Source: Pseudomonadota bacterium
GTDB taxonomy: Archaea > Thermoplasmatota > SW-10-69-26 > JACQPN01 > JAJPHT01
NCBI GenBank assembly: GCA_021325135.1
Contig: JAJPHT010000046.1
Coordinates: forward strand, 124,001 to 188,000
Direction of reading: 5' to 3'
DNA length: 64,000 nt
Within the stretch, counting starts at the first letter, position 1; every line of letters starts with the position of its first letter. The notes beneath the pieces are model-generated. The model worked only from the letters and a program-made list of their open reading frames with translations, made no database searches and was not told the origin of the DNA. Position numbers and translations under genes: made by a program. Positions 26,130-33,659 of the stretch are shown here, piece after piece.

Positions 26130-27668
26130 TTACTCGACCTCGAACTTCACGCCCTGCGCCAGGGGCAGCTTCGTCGTGTAGTTCACGGTGTTGGTGCTGC
26201 GGCGCATGTACTGCTTCCAGGAGTCCGAGCCGCTCTCGCGCCCGCCGCCCGTCTCCTTCTCGCCGCCGAAGGCGCCGCCGATCTCGGCGCCCGAGGTGCC
26301 CAGGTTGACGTTGGCGATGCCGCAGTCCGAGCCCGCAGGGCCCAGGAACTCCTCGGCCTCCAGGAGGTTCGTGGTGAAGATGGCGCTGCTGAGGCCCTGC
26401 GGCACGCCGTTGTGGATGGCGATGGCGTTGGCCAGCGGGCCGTGATATCGCATGACGTACAGGATGGGCGCGAAGGTCTCCTGCTTCACGATGTCGGTCT
26501 GCGCGGGCATGGCGACGATGGCCGGCTCCACGTAGCGCGAGCCGAGGTCGTCGCGCCTCCTCCCGCCCACGAGCACCTGGCCGCCCTGCTTCTTCGCGGC
26601 CTCCAGCGCCTCCATCATCTCGGTGACGGCGCGCTCGTTGACCAGGGGGCCCACGAGCGTCTTCTCGTCCAGCGGGTGCCCGATGGGGAGCGTCTTGTAC
26701 GCGGCCACGAGCTTCCGGGTGAGCTTGTCCGCCACGTCCTCGTGGACGATGATGCGGCGCGTGGAGGTGCAGCGCTGCCCCGCCGTGCCCGCGGCGCCGA
26801 AGACGATGGCGCGCGTGGCCATGTCGAGGTCCGCGCTGGGCGTGACGACGATGCCGTTGTTGCCGCCAAGCTCCAGGATCGCGCGGCCGTAGCGCTGCGC
26901 GACGGTCTGCGCGAGGCGCTGGCCGATGCTGCACGAGCCGGTGAACGAGACGAGGGGGATGCGGGCGTCCTTGGCGATGCGGTCGCCCACGGTGCGGCCG
27001 GGCCCGACGGCCAGCGTGCAGACGCCCTCGAAGCCGTGCCGCGCGAGGACGCGGTTGGCGATCTTCGAGACCGCGATGGCGGTGAGGGGCGTCTCGCTGC
27101 TGGGCTTCCAGACCATGGTGTCGCCGCAGACCGCCGCGAGGAAGGCGTTCCACGACCAGACCGCGACGGGGAAGTTGAACGCGGTGACGATGCCCACGAC
27201 GCCCAGGGGGTGCCACTGCTCCATCATGCGGTGGCCGGGGCGCTCGCTCTGCATGGTGTTGCCGTAGAGCTGGCGCGAGAGGCCGACGGCGAAGTCGGCC
27301 ACGTCGATCATCTCCTGCACCTCGCCCTTGCCCTCGGTGAGGATCTTGCCCATCTCCAGGGAGACCAGGGCGCCCAGGTCGTCCTTGTGCCGGCGGAGCT
27401 CCTCGCCCATCTCGCGCACGATGAGGCCGCGCAGGGGCGCGGGCGTCACGCGCCAGCGCAGGAACGCCTCGTGGGCGCCCTTCATCACGCGCTCGTAGTC
27501 CGCCTCGCCGGCCTGCTGGACCTTCGCCAGGAGCCTGCCGTCGGCGGGGCTGAGGACGTCAAGAAGGTCGCCGGAGCCGAACCACGCCTTGCCGTCGGTG
27601 GCTCCGGGGTTCACGTCCGCGATCTCGAGGCGCCGCAGGAGCGCGGGCACGTCGTGGTGGCTCTGCAT
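26130..27668 (-). CDS. aldehyde dehydrogenase, ALDH7 family (alpha-aminoadipic semialdehyde-type)
   Basis: 512 residues. The catalytic cysteine is in GTAGQRCTSTRR and the general base Glu in ILELGGNNG; VVGIVTAFNFPVAVWSWN and SFTGSCSIGQ are the NAD-binding signatures. GGGRESGSDSWKQYMRRSTNTVNYT at the C-terminus is diagnostic for the ALDH7/AmaB group, which oxidises L-piperidine-6-carboxylate/2-aminoadipate-6-semialdehyde in lysine breakdown. An aldehyde-detoxifying role is possible. The start MQSHHDVPALL fits the family length. The gene is alone; no other lysine-catabolic gene is here. Confidence 0.92.
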   Translation of the reverse strand: MQSHHDVPALLRRLEIADVNPGATDGKAWFGSGDLLDVLSPADGRLLAKVQQAGEADYERVMKGAHEAFLRWRVTPAPLRGLIVREMGEELRRHKDDLGALVSLEMGKILTEGKGEVQEMIDVADFAVGLSRQLYGNTMQSERPGHRMMEQWHPLGVVGIVTAFNFPVAVWSWNAFLAAVCGDTMVWKPSSETPLTAIAVSKIANRVLARHGFEGVCTLAVGPGRTVGDRIAKDARIPLVSFTGSCSIGQRLAQTVAQRYGRAILELGGNNGIVVTPSADLDMATRAIVFGAAGTAGQRCTSTRRIIVHEDVADKLTRKLVAAYKTLPIGHPLDEKTLVGPLVNERAVTEMMEALEAAKKQGGQVLVGGRRRDDLGSRYVEPAIVAMPAQTDIVKQETFAPILYVMRYHGPLANAIAIHNGVPQGLSSAIFTTNLLEAEEFLGPAGSDCGIANVNLGTSGAEIGGAFGGEKETGGGRESGSDSWKQYMRRSTNTVNYTTKLPLAQGVKFEVE

Positions 27669-27724
27669 GGGTGGCCCATGCCGGGTCCGCTCCTTCAAGG
27701 TAGCGGGGAGCCGCCCCGCGGGGC

Positions 27725-28258
27725 CTAGAGCCGGCCGACGAGCTGGAGGAAGCGGGGGTGGTCGCGCAGGTGGCCGAAGGCGGGGTCGTCCGCAGCCTCC
27801 TCCACCAGCGTCTTGTCCAGGGAGAACGCCTCGCCCAAGAGATCCATGGCCTCGCGGTGCGCGCCCTCCCGCGCGACGATGCGCGCGAGGTGCAGCGTCA
27901 CGTCGCCGCCCGCGTCGGGAAGCTGGAGCGCGTCCAGGAGCGACTCCGCCGCCTCGGCCTCGTCCCCAAGCTGGGCCAGGCACATGGCGCGCCCCAGGTG
28001 CGCGACGGGCAGGTCGGGCCGCAGGTGGAGCGCCTCGTCGAAGCACGCCAGCGCGAGGCGCACGTTCCCCGCGCGCAGCGCCTCGCGGGCGTGGGCGAGG
28101 CGCACGTGCGCGGCGTCCGCGGGCTCGCCCGGCTGCCGGGTCGCGGAGGGGGGCGGCGCAAGGGCCAAGGCAGCGGCGGGTCCGGCGCACCAGGAGGATG
28201 CGGTCAGTCGCATGCGCCCGCCGTTGGCCTCCCGCCCGTAGAATGCAGGGGAGGGCAC
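27725..28258 (-). CDS. TPR-containing protein
   Basis: About 177 residues from GTG 28258; an internal ATG at 28213 would give 162. ADAAHVRLAHAREALRAGNVRLALACFDEALHLRPDLPVAHLGRAMCLAQLGDEAEAAESLLDALQLPD contains two tetratricopeptide repeats; DVTLHLARIVAREGAHREAMDLLGEAFSLDKTL is a third. The ending DDPAFGHLRDHPRFLQLVGRL is the common TPR end-of-group motif. It is likely a protein-protein interaction scaffold. A TTGAA-type box (minus strand GCTTGAACCC, about 28276-28284) favours the longer start. Confidence 0.7.
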   Translation of the reverse strand: MPSPAFYGREANGGRMRLTASSWCAGPAAALALAPPPSATRQPGEPADAAHVRLAHAREALRAGNVRLALACFDEALHLRPDLPVAHLGRAMCLAQLGDEAEAAESLLDALQLPDAGGDVTLHLARIVAREGAHREAMDLLGEAFSLDKTLVEEAADDPAFGHLRDHPRFLQLVGRL

Positions 28259-28329
28259 GAAGCGGACGTGGCGGAGGGTTCAAGCCCTCCATCGAAAGGC
28301 CCAAGAGCGGGGCCCCCCTCAGCCCGCCC

Positions 28330-29205
28330 GTGAGCCCGAAGCCCCGCGTGGTGCGCGCCGCCGCGATCCAGATGCGGATGCACGAGGACGTCGGCACGAA
28401 CGTGAAGCGCTGCGTCGAGATGGTCCACAAGGCCGCCGACCAGGGCGCGACGCTGGTCGTCACGCCGGAGCTCTTCGGGAGCCTCTACTTCTGCCAGCGC
28501 GAGGACGCCGCGTTCTTCGACCTCGCGGAGCCCATCCCGGGCCCCACGACGCGGACGCTCGCCGCGGCGGCCAAGGAGCGGGGAATCGCGCTCGTGGGCT
28601 CCCTCTTCGAGCGCCGCGCGCCGGGCCTCTTCCACAACACCAGCGTCGTCTTCGACAAGACGGGCGAGATGGTGGGCAAGTACCGCAAGATGCACATCCC
28701 GGACGACCCCAACTACTACGAGAAGTTCTACTTCACGCCCGGCGACCTGGGCTTCCAGGCCTTCGCCACCAGCGCCGCCAAGGTGGGCACGCTGGTCTGC
28801 TGGGACCAGTGGTACCCCGAGGGCGCGCGCCTCACCGCCATGAAGGGCGCCGAGGTGCTCACCTACCCCACGGCCATCGGCGCGCACGCCCGGGAGCCCG
28901 CCGGCATCCCCGAGCGGCAGCGCGACGCGTGGATGACCATCCAGCGCGCGCACGCCATCGCCAACGGCGTCTTCGTCGTCGTCGCCAACCGCGTGGGCCA
29001 GGAGGAGGAGATGCGCTTCTGGGGCAGCAGCTTCATCGCCGGCCCCCTGGGCGAGATCCTCGCGCAGGGCTCGCAGGACAAGGAGGAGGTCGTCGTCGCG
29101 GACCTGCCCATGGACGACGTCGACGTCGTGCGCGAGGGGTGGCCCTTCTTCCGCGACCGGCGCATCGACGCCTACGGGGAGATCACGCGGCGCTGGGGCG
29201 AGTGA
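28330..29205 (+). CDS. aguB: N-carbamoylputrescine amidase
   Basis: 291 residues from GTG. This nitrilase-superfamily enzyme hydrolyses N-carbamoylputrescine to putrescine, CO2 and ammonia. The Glu-Lys-Cys triad is present: TPELFGSLYF (Glu47), KYRKMHIPDDPNYYEKFYF (Lys120) and TLVCWDQWYPEGAR (Cys157). MHIPDDPNYYEKFYFTPGD is specific for the AguB group. The agmatine deiminase gene lies 660 bases downstream, so both steps from agmatine to putrescine are encoded here. The stop abuts the stop of the convergent methyltransferase-like gene. Confidence 0.94.
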   Translation: MSPKPRVVRAAAIQMRMHEDVGTNVKRCVEMVHKAADQGATLVVTPELFGSLYFCQREDAAFFDLAEPIPGPTTRTLAAAAKERGIALVGSLFERRAPGLFHNTSVVFDKTGEMVGKYRKMHIPDDPNYYEKFYFTPGDLGFQAFATSAAKVGTLVCWDQWYPEGARLTAMKGAEVLTYPTAIGAHAREPAGIPERQRDAWMTIQRAHAIANGVFVVVANRVGQEEEMRFWGSSFIAGPLGEILAQGSQDKEEVVVADLPMDDVDVVREGWPFFRDRRIDAYGEITRRWGE

Positions 29206-29829
29206 TCACCACACGCCCGGCACCAGGCGCTTGACCTCGCGCTTGTAGGACTCGAACTCGGCCCCGAACTGTTCCGAGAGAAGCTTCTCCTCGGCGCGGA
29301 TCTTCAGGACGAACGTGACGAGGAGGACGCCGACGGCCAGGAAGAGCGCCGCGTTCCCCTCGGCGAGCGCGCTGCCCAGCGCCATGGCCAGGATGCCCGC
29401 GTAGATGGGGTTCCTGACGATGGCGTAGGGGCCGGAGCGGATCAGCTGGTGCCCCTCCTTCAGGGTGACGCGCCCCGACCAGAAGCGCCCCAGGTGCACG
29501 CGCGCCCACACCGCCAGCGCGACCCCGCCGTAGAGGATCGCGAGGCCCAGCACGACGAGGGGCAGCGGCTCGGGGAACGCGGCGCTGCGCAGGGAGGGCC
29601 CCGCAAGCCCGCTGCGCCAGGCGAGGAGCCCCGCGGCGAGGGCGAGCGCGATGAGGACGCGGTCCCAGCCGGGCGCGCTCTTCACGGTCCGCGCGTTGCC
29701 GAAGGCGCCGGCCAGCCAGACGACCCAGAACGTGAGCCACGCGAGAAGGACGAGGATCTCGGGGATCGGCACGCCGCGTCCAGGCGGCCCCAGCGCATCA
29801 ACGTTGGCGGGCCGCCGCGGCGCGGGCAT
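29206..29829 (-). CDS. isoprenylcysteine methyltransferase-like membrane protein
   Basis: 207 residues. Several transmembrane segments (ILVLLAWLTFWVVWLAGAF, VLIALALAAGLLAW, LPLVVLGLAILYGGVALAVWARV) precede the ICMT-family core RVHLGRFWSGRVTLKEGHQLIRSGPYAIVRNPIYAGILAMALGSALAEGN, with the SAM-binding SGPYxxxRNPxY motif, then LKIRAEEKLLSEQFGAEFESYKREV. Members methylate phospholipids or prenylcysteine carboxylates. The substrate is unknown. The start could also be GTG 29772 (VPIPEILVLL). It separates aguB from aguA on the opposite strand. Confidence 0.82.
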   Translation of the reverse strand: MPAPRRPANVDALGPPGRGVPIPEILVLLAWLTFWVVWLAGAFGNARTVKSAPGWDRVLIALALAAGLLAWRSGLAGPSLRSAAFPEPLPLVVLGLAILYGGVALAVWARVHLGRFWSGRVTLKEGHQLIRSGPYAIVRNPIYAGILAMALGSALAEGNAALFLAVGVLLVTFVLKIRAEEKLLSEQFGAEFESYKREVKRLVPGVW

Positions 29830-29831
29830 AC

Positions 29832-29841
29832 TGCTTTATGC
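29832..29841 (+). promoter_or_regulatory. TATA-like box of aguA
   Basis: TGCTTTATGC, centred about 30 bases before the TTG start at 29866; implies a nearly leaderless aguA message. Confidence 0.6.
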
Positions 29842-29865
29842 CGCCAGCCCCAGTCCGCGCCCGCC

Positions 29866-30921
29866 TTGACCACCCCCGCGTCCCTGGGCTACCGCATGCC
29901 CGCCGAATGGGAGCCCCACGCCGCCACCTGGCTCTCCTGGCCCCACGACCCCGTCACGTTCCCCGGCCGCGTCGAGGCCGCCGAGGATTGCTATCGCCAG
30001 ATGATCCGCGCCCTGGCGCCCCACGAGCGGGTGAACCTCCTGGTCAAGGACGACGACGCCCACGAGCGCGTCGCGCGCTGGCTCGTCGCCGAGGGGATCA
30101 AGAACGTCGTCCTGTGGGACGTCCCGCCCGCGGACGTGTGGTTCCGCGACTACGGCCCCATCTTCGTGAAGCGCGAGACGGGCGGGGGCCGCGCGGAGGT
30201 GGCCATGACCAAGTGGCGCTTCAACGCGTGGGGCGACAAGTACGAGACGCTCCTCCCCGACAACGAGATCCCCCACCGCCTTCAGCCGCACCTGGGCCTC
30301 CCCATGTTCGAGGCGGGCATCGTCATGGAGGGCGGCTCGCTGGAGGTCAACGGCGCGGGCACGCTCCTCACCACCGAGCAGTGCCTTCTCAACCGCAACC
30401 GCAACCCCTCGCTCTCGAAGGCGCAGATCGAGCAGAAGCTCAAGGACTTCCTGGGCGTCACGAACGTCCTCTGGCTCAAGGAGGGCATCGAAGGGGACGA
30501 CACCGACGGGCACATCGACGACATCGCCCGCTTCGTTAACCCCACCACCGTCGTCATCGCGCAGGAGGAGGACGAGGACGACGAGAACTTCCGCCCCCTG
30601 CGGGAGAACCTGAAGCTCCTGCGCGCCATGAAGGACCAGGCGGGCCGTCCGCTGGACGTGGTGGAGCTTCCCATGCCCGGGTTCGTCGGCGACGAGGAGG
30701 GGCGCCTCCCCGCGAGCTACGCCAACTTCTACGTGGGCAACCGCGTCGTGCTGCTGCCCGTCTTCGGCGCGGTCCACGACGCGCGGGCGACCGCCGTGCT
30801 CCAGAAGCTCTTCCCCTCCCGCGCCGTCGTGCCCATCGACGCCAGCGACCTCGTCTTCGGCATGGGCACGTTCCACTGCGTGACGCAGCAGCAGCCCCTG
30901 GCGGTGGCCAGCGCGCCGTAG
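29866..30921 (+). CDS. aguA: agmatine deiminase
   Basis: 351 residues, TTG start (chosen for the TATA box spacing; the next Met is ten codons downstream). Converts agmatine to N-carbamoylputrescine and ammonia. Family motifs: MPAEWEPHAATWLSWPHD, DVWFRDYGPIFV, VMEGGSLEVNGAGTLLTTEQCLLNRNRNP, EGDDTDGHIDDIARF and GMGTFHCVTQQQP with the catalytic Cys at about residue 338. With aguB it forms a putrescine-synthesis route from arginine via agmatine. A dedicated arginine decarboxylase is not seen in this window. Confidence 0.95.
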   Translation: MTTPASLGYRMPAEWEPHAATWLSWPHDPVTFPGRVEAAEDCYRQMIRALAPHERVNLLVKDDDAHERVARWLVAEGIKNVVLWDVPPADVWFRDYGPIFVKRETGGGRAEVAMTKWRFNAWGDKYETLLPDNEIPHRLQPHLGLPMFEAGIVMEGGSLEVNGAGTLLTTEQCLLNRNRNPSLSKAQIEQKLKDFLGVTNVLWLKEGIEGDDTDGHIDDIARFVNPTTVVIAQEEDEDDENFRPLRENLKLLRAMKDQAGRPLDVVELPMPGFVGDEEGRLPASYANFYVGNRVVLLPVFGAVHDARATAVLQKLFPSRAVVPIDASDLVFGMGTFHCVTQQQPLAVASAP

Positions 30922-30984
30922 CCCACGGAACGATCGTGGCCTTCACACACGAGCGATGCCTCAGCGAGGGCCATGGAAGGCGAT

Positions 30985-31145
30985 CGAGCACCATTCTTAT
31001 TTCTGCGACGACAAAATTACCGAAGATTTGATTTCTTCCTTCACACCAAGAAGCGGTTTCTTGAAAACGACGAAAGCAATTGTAAACCATCCAATATTTT
31101 TCACTCAAATTCTCTAGCACATTCATGCATCACATGCGAGTGTAA
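30985..31145. other. AT-rich gene-free island (part of the 30922-31195 gap)
   Basis: In strong contrast to the surroundings, bases 30985-31145 are A/T-rich, with runs such as ACAAAATTACC, AATATTTTTCACTCAAATTCTC and GAAAACGACGAAAGCAATTG. No convincing gene lies here (a 65-codon frame at 30973-31170 has no sign of selection). It may be the promoter region of the secreted-protein gene at 31196, or the remnant of an acquired segment. Confidence 0.6.
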
Positions 31146-31195
31146 CAGCCACGCCGGAGGGGCGGAATGACGCCCCCCTGCTAGAGCTGATATCG

Positions 31196-32068
31196 ATGAG
31201 AACATTCAGGATTGCCACGTTGATTGCTGGACTTGCGACGTTGAGCGCCTTTGCAGGCGCGGGGATCATCCCGGAGGCGTCGGCCACCTGCGGCGTGAAC
31301 AGCGCCTCGGGCGACTGCTCGAGCCTCTACGGCGTCTGCGTGATCAACTCGGGGACGTGCGGGCCTGGCTGCGTCAGCGTCTCGAACTCCGGACACTGCA
31401 ACCACATCTGCGTGGTGAACTCGGGCAAGTGCGCGAATCTCCGGTCGTCCTCGTGTTGGATCAGCCAGCCGGTGCACACCTATGGCTCGTCCATGGCTCT
31501 GGGCACGAACTCGAACACGCTCTCTGAGCAGACCTCGGGCGCCCCCACGGGCTCTGTCGAAGGTGGCGGAGCCGGATTCGTGACCGTCCAGGACAGCAAC
31601 GTCGCGGACTGCAACGGCGATGGGATCCCCGGCGACTATGACGGCGACTATGACATCGGCACGGGGGGCGGCTTCTTCGGCTCCTCCAGCGAGTGGGATA
31701 CGGCCGACAACTGCGGCTACGACCTCAGCGTCCACGCGTCCACTGGCACGGCGACCGACATCAGCAGCCTGCCCGTGGGCGGCGTCTTCGGCGTCGACGA
31801 TGTCGCGGGCCCCGTCGTCGTGACGGACCCCAACAGCGGCGCCACCGTCTCGTGCCAGGTCGACGGCTCGATCACCCCCGGCACGGACGCGAACGACTGC
31901 CTCAACGTCTGGGTCAACACCTGGAGCCCCGGCTCGGACCCCGTCTGCGCCATCGGCCACGGCGGCGATGACGGCTACTGGCTCATTCTCCAGAGCGGCG
32001 TCTCCGAGAACGGCGGCAGCGTCACCGCGGCCACGGCCACGACCGGCACCCTCGCGGCGGACTCCTAA
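31196..32068 (+). CDS. secreted Cys-rich protein (290 aa)
   Basis: Signal peptide 1-31 (RIATLIAGLATLSAFAGAGIIPEASA). Residues 32-100 hold many Cys in a repeated pattern (TCGVNSASGDCSSLYGVCVINSGTCGPGCVSVSNSGHCNHICVVNSGKCANL), likely disulfide-rich. The remainder is Gly/Ser/Asp-rich with a possible calcium-type acid loop (DCNGDGIPGDYDGDYD) and a C-terminal domain ending GSVTAATATTGTLAADS. Family not recognised. ATG without clear RBS; upstream AT-rich island may hold its promoter. The 218-base gap after it holds only a T/A-rich patch at 32201-32230. Confidence 0.7.
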   Translation: MRTFRIATLIAGLATLSAFAGAGIIPEASATCGVNSASGDCSSLYGVCVINSGTCGPGCVSVSNSGHCNHICVVNSGKCANLRSSSCWISQPVHTYGSSMALGTNSNTLSEQTSGAPTGSVEGGGAGFVTVQDSNVADCNGDGIPGDYDGDYDIGTGGGFFGSSSEWDTADNCGYDLSVHASTGTATDISSLPVGGVFGVDDVAGPVVVTDPNSGATVSCQVDGSITPGTDANDCLNVWVNTWSPGSDPVCAIGHGGDDGYWLILQSGVSENGGSVTAATATTGTLAADS

Positions 32069-32286
32069 GCCTGCAAGTCGCCCATGACCCTGCTCCGCAG
32101 GCGAGGCCAAGTTCTTCTTTTGGACCGTTGGACCGACGCGCAAGGGCGTCATCGCCACGCGCGCCCTGAACCTCTCCATGCTGAGGCCCTAGTCGAATTC
32201 TTTTCTACCAAAAAGGACTTGTCTACTGTGGAGACTGCCGGCCGGGAGGCTTCCACAGAGGAGGCCCCATTCGGAGGTTTCGAGAC

Positions 32287-32739
32287 ATGAAGCAGTTCTT
32301 CGCGATCGCCCTCGTCGCCGCGTCGCTCTTCGCCGCGACCGGCCACGCCGACACGACCCAGCAGCAGTCCTACCTGGCGCCCGGCGGCGTCAACGGCTCC
32401 GGCCTCACGGCGACCATCGCGGGCAACGCCATCGGCGGCGTCGCCTTCGCGGCCAACGGCGAGGTCCCCACCCACGTCACCGTGAACGACGACTCCGGCG
32501 CCGCGGTCTGGATCAACGTCTGCCAGGACATCGACGGCTCCGCGACGTGCGACGCCGGCGAGCCCACCGCGACCGGCTGCGGCAGCGTCGACCTCGTCGG
32601 CTTCGTCTCCGACGTCGACGTCACCGTCTTCGTCTCCGCGACCAGCTCGTCCGCCCTCAACCTCGTCCTCGAGGGCGGCAACTGCGCGGGCCCCGCCACC
32701 AGCGGCGTCGTCGAGCTGACGACCGCCACCGCCGCGTAA
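32287..32739 (+). CDS. small secreted protein (150 aa)
   Basis: Signal peptide MKQFFAIALVAASLFAATGHA, cleavage before DTTQQQ. The mature protein is beta-rich (GLTATIAGNAIGGVAFAANGEVPTHVTVNDDSGAAVWINVCQDIDGSATCDAGEPTATGCGSVDLVGFVSDVDVTVFVSATSSSALNLVLEGGNCAG) with four Cys. A Shine-Dalgarno GGAGG lies at 32273-32277, nine bases before the ATG. A textbook terminator follows the stop. Family not recognised; resembles a small extracellular Ig-like or pre-peptidase-type domain. Confidence 0.75.
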   Translation: MKQFFAIALVAASLFAATGHADTTQQQSYLAPGGVNGSGLTATIAGNAIGGVAFAANGEVPTHVTVNDDSGAAVWINVCQDIDGSATCDAGEPTATGCGSVDLVGFVSDVDVTVFVSATSSSALNLVLEGGNCAGPATSGVVELTTATAA

Positions 32740-32752
32740 GCCGCGGAAGACC

Positions 32753-32786
32753 GGGCCCGCGCGGAGGCGGGCCCCCATCTTTTTTC
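32753..32786 (+). terminator. hairpin plus T-run after the secreted-protein gene
   Basis: GGGCCCGC (32753-32760) pairs with GCGGGCCC (32767-32774) around a short loop and is followed by TTTTTT at 32780-32785. It separates the gene from the convergent toxin gene. Confidence 0.75.
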
Positions 32787-33191
32787 TCAGTACGTCCGGA
32801 GCCTCAGCCCGGGCACCCGGCCGAACTCGCGCGCCTTGCGCGTGACCAGCTCCTCGTCCCGCGCGAGCGCGACGCCGGCGATCATGGCGTCCTCGGGGTC
32901 CAGCGGCTCGCCGGCCGCCCACAGGCGCGCGTCGAGCCCCCCGGCCCGCGCGGCGGCCGCCGCATCCAGGGCCTGCACGACGCGCCCCTCCACGGCCTCC
33001 GCGACGCGCCGCTTCTCGGCCGCGGGGAGGTCCACGGTCTCCAGGCCGCGGTGGAACTCGAAGAGCGTGACGCTCGCGACGCGGACGGGCTCCCCCGCGG
33101 CCTCGAGCCGCTCCAGCATCTCGATGGCGCGCTCGCGGCCGCGCATGAGGTCCAGGAGGAACAGCGTGTCGGCGAGGACCACGGCGCTCAC
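32787..33191 (-). CDS. VapC-type PIN-domain toxin
   Basis: 134 residues from GTG 33191. The PIN domain acidic residues are present: VVLADTLFLLDLMRG (first Asp), TLFEFHRGLE (Glu), EPLDPEDAMIAGVALARDEELVTRKAREF (two more acidic positions, the PEDAMIAG motif). PIN proteins of this type are RNases of toxin-antitoxin modules. The GTG overlaps the antitoxin stop by four bases (GTGA), the classic coupling of VapBC pairs. Confidence 0.88.
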   Translation of the reverse strand: MSAVVLADTLFLLDLMRGRERAIEMLERLEAAGEPVRVASVTLFEFHRGLETVDLPAAEKRRVAEAVEGRVVQALDAAAAARAGGLDARLWAAGEPLDPEDAMIAGVALARDEELVTRKAREFGRVPGLRLRTY

Positions 33192-33415
33192 ACCCTCAGC
33201 TGCTTCGTGCGGCGCTTGCGGCTGCGCTCGCGGCCGGCCTCGATGCGGGCGGCCAATCGTTCGGCCTGCGCCTCGTCGAGCACGCCGACGATATCGTAGA
33301 GCGACCGCTCCCCGGCGAGGCGCCTGATCACGTCCGTGAAGCTCTCGCCTTCTCCCTTGAGGCTCGCCAGGAGGTGGTACGCCTCGTCGGTGACGTTCAG
33401 CGTGCGGCTTGGCAC
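33188..33415 (-). CDS. VapB-type antitoxin
   Basis: 75 residues from GTG 33415: VPSRTLNVTDEAYHLLASLKGEGESFTDVIRRLAGERSLYDIVGVL. The short beta-strand then two helices and the SFTDVIRRL segment are typical of the archaeal VapB (UPF0330-like) antitoxins, followed by a charged toxin-binding tail. An upstream ATG at 33472 would add a hydrophobic stretch read from the inverted repeat; it was rejected because the family motif starts at the GTG. The long hairpin upstream may regulate the operon. Confidence 0.8.
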   Translation of the reverse strand: MPSRTLNVTDEAYHLLASLKGEGESFTDVIRRLAGERSLYDIVGVLDEAQAERLAARIEAGRERSRKRRTKQLRV

Positions 33416-33432
33416 TTCGTTTTCCCCTTTGG

Positions 33433-33547
33433 TCAAGGGTCCAAAGAACGCGATGAGCGCGAAGAGCGCCAAGGTCGCAAAGTTTCCTTTCTCGTCGTCG
33501 CGTCCTTTGCGCTCTTCGCGCTCGTCGCGTTCTTTGGACCCTTGACG
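33433..33547. repeat. long inverted repeat (~45-bp arms) upstream of vapB
   Basis: Bases from 33433 (GTCAAGGGTCCAAAGAACGC) rightwards match the reverse complement of the stretch ending at 33547 (GACCCTTGAC) over about 45 bp with only a few mismatches, leaving a short central loop. It lies between the divergent vapB and boxB-like genes, and would form a strong cruciform or RNA hairpin. The GCGAAGAGCGC core resembles a dispersed genomic repeat type. Confidence 0.8.
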
Positions 33548-33659
33548 AGAGGCAAATACACCTCTTCACACTATCAATGTGTTGCCACCAACACAGATGA
33601 GCCCCGGCGGCCGCAAGGCTCATCCCCCCGGCCGCAGCATGCCGCCGCAGGCGCTCCCC

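Noticed and set aside
28262-28290. T-arm-like GGAGGGTTCAAGCCCTCC, possible tRNA end
   Set aside because: The T-stem has a mismatch and a wobble, and no matching acceptor, D-arm or anticodon arm is found upstream; the segment instead reads as a promoter box of the TPR gene. No tRNA gene was found in the window.
30973-31170. 65-codon ORF in the AT-rich island
   Set aside because: Composition follows the AT-rich DNA, there is no RBS or TATA box, and the protein has no recognisable feature.
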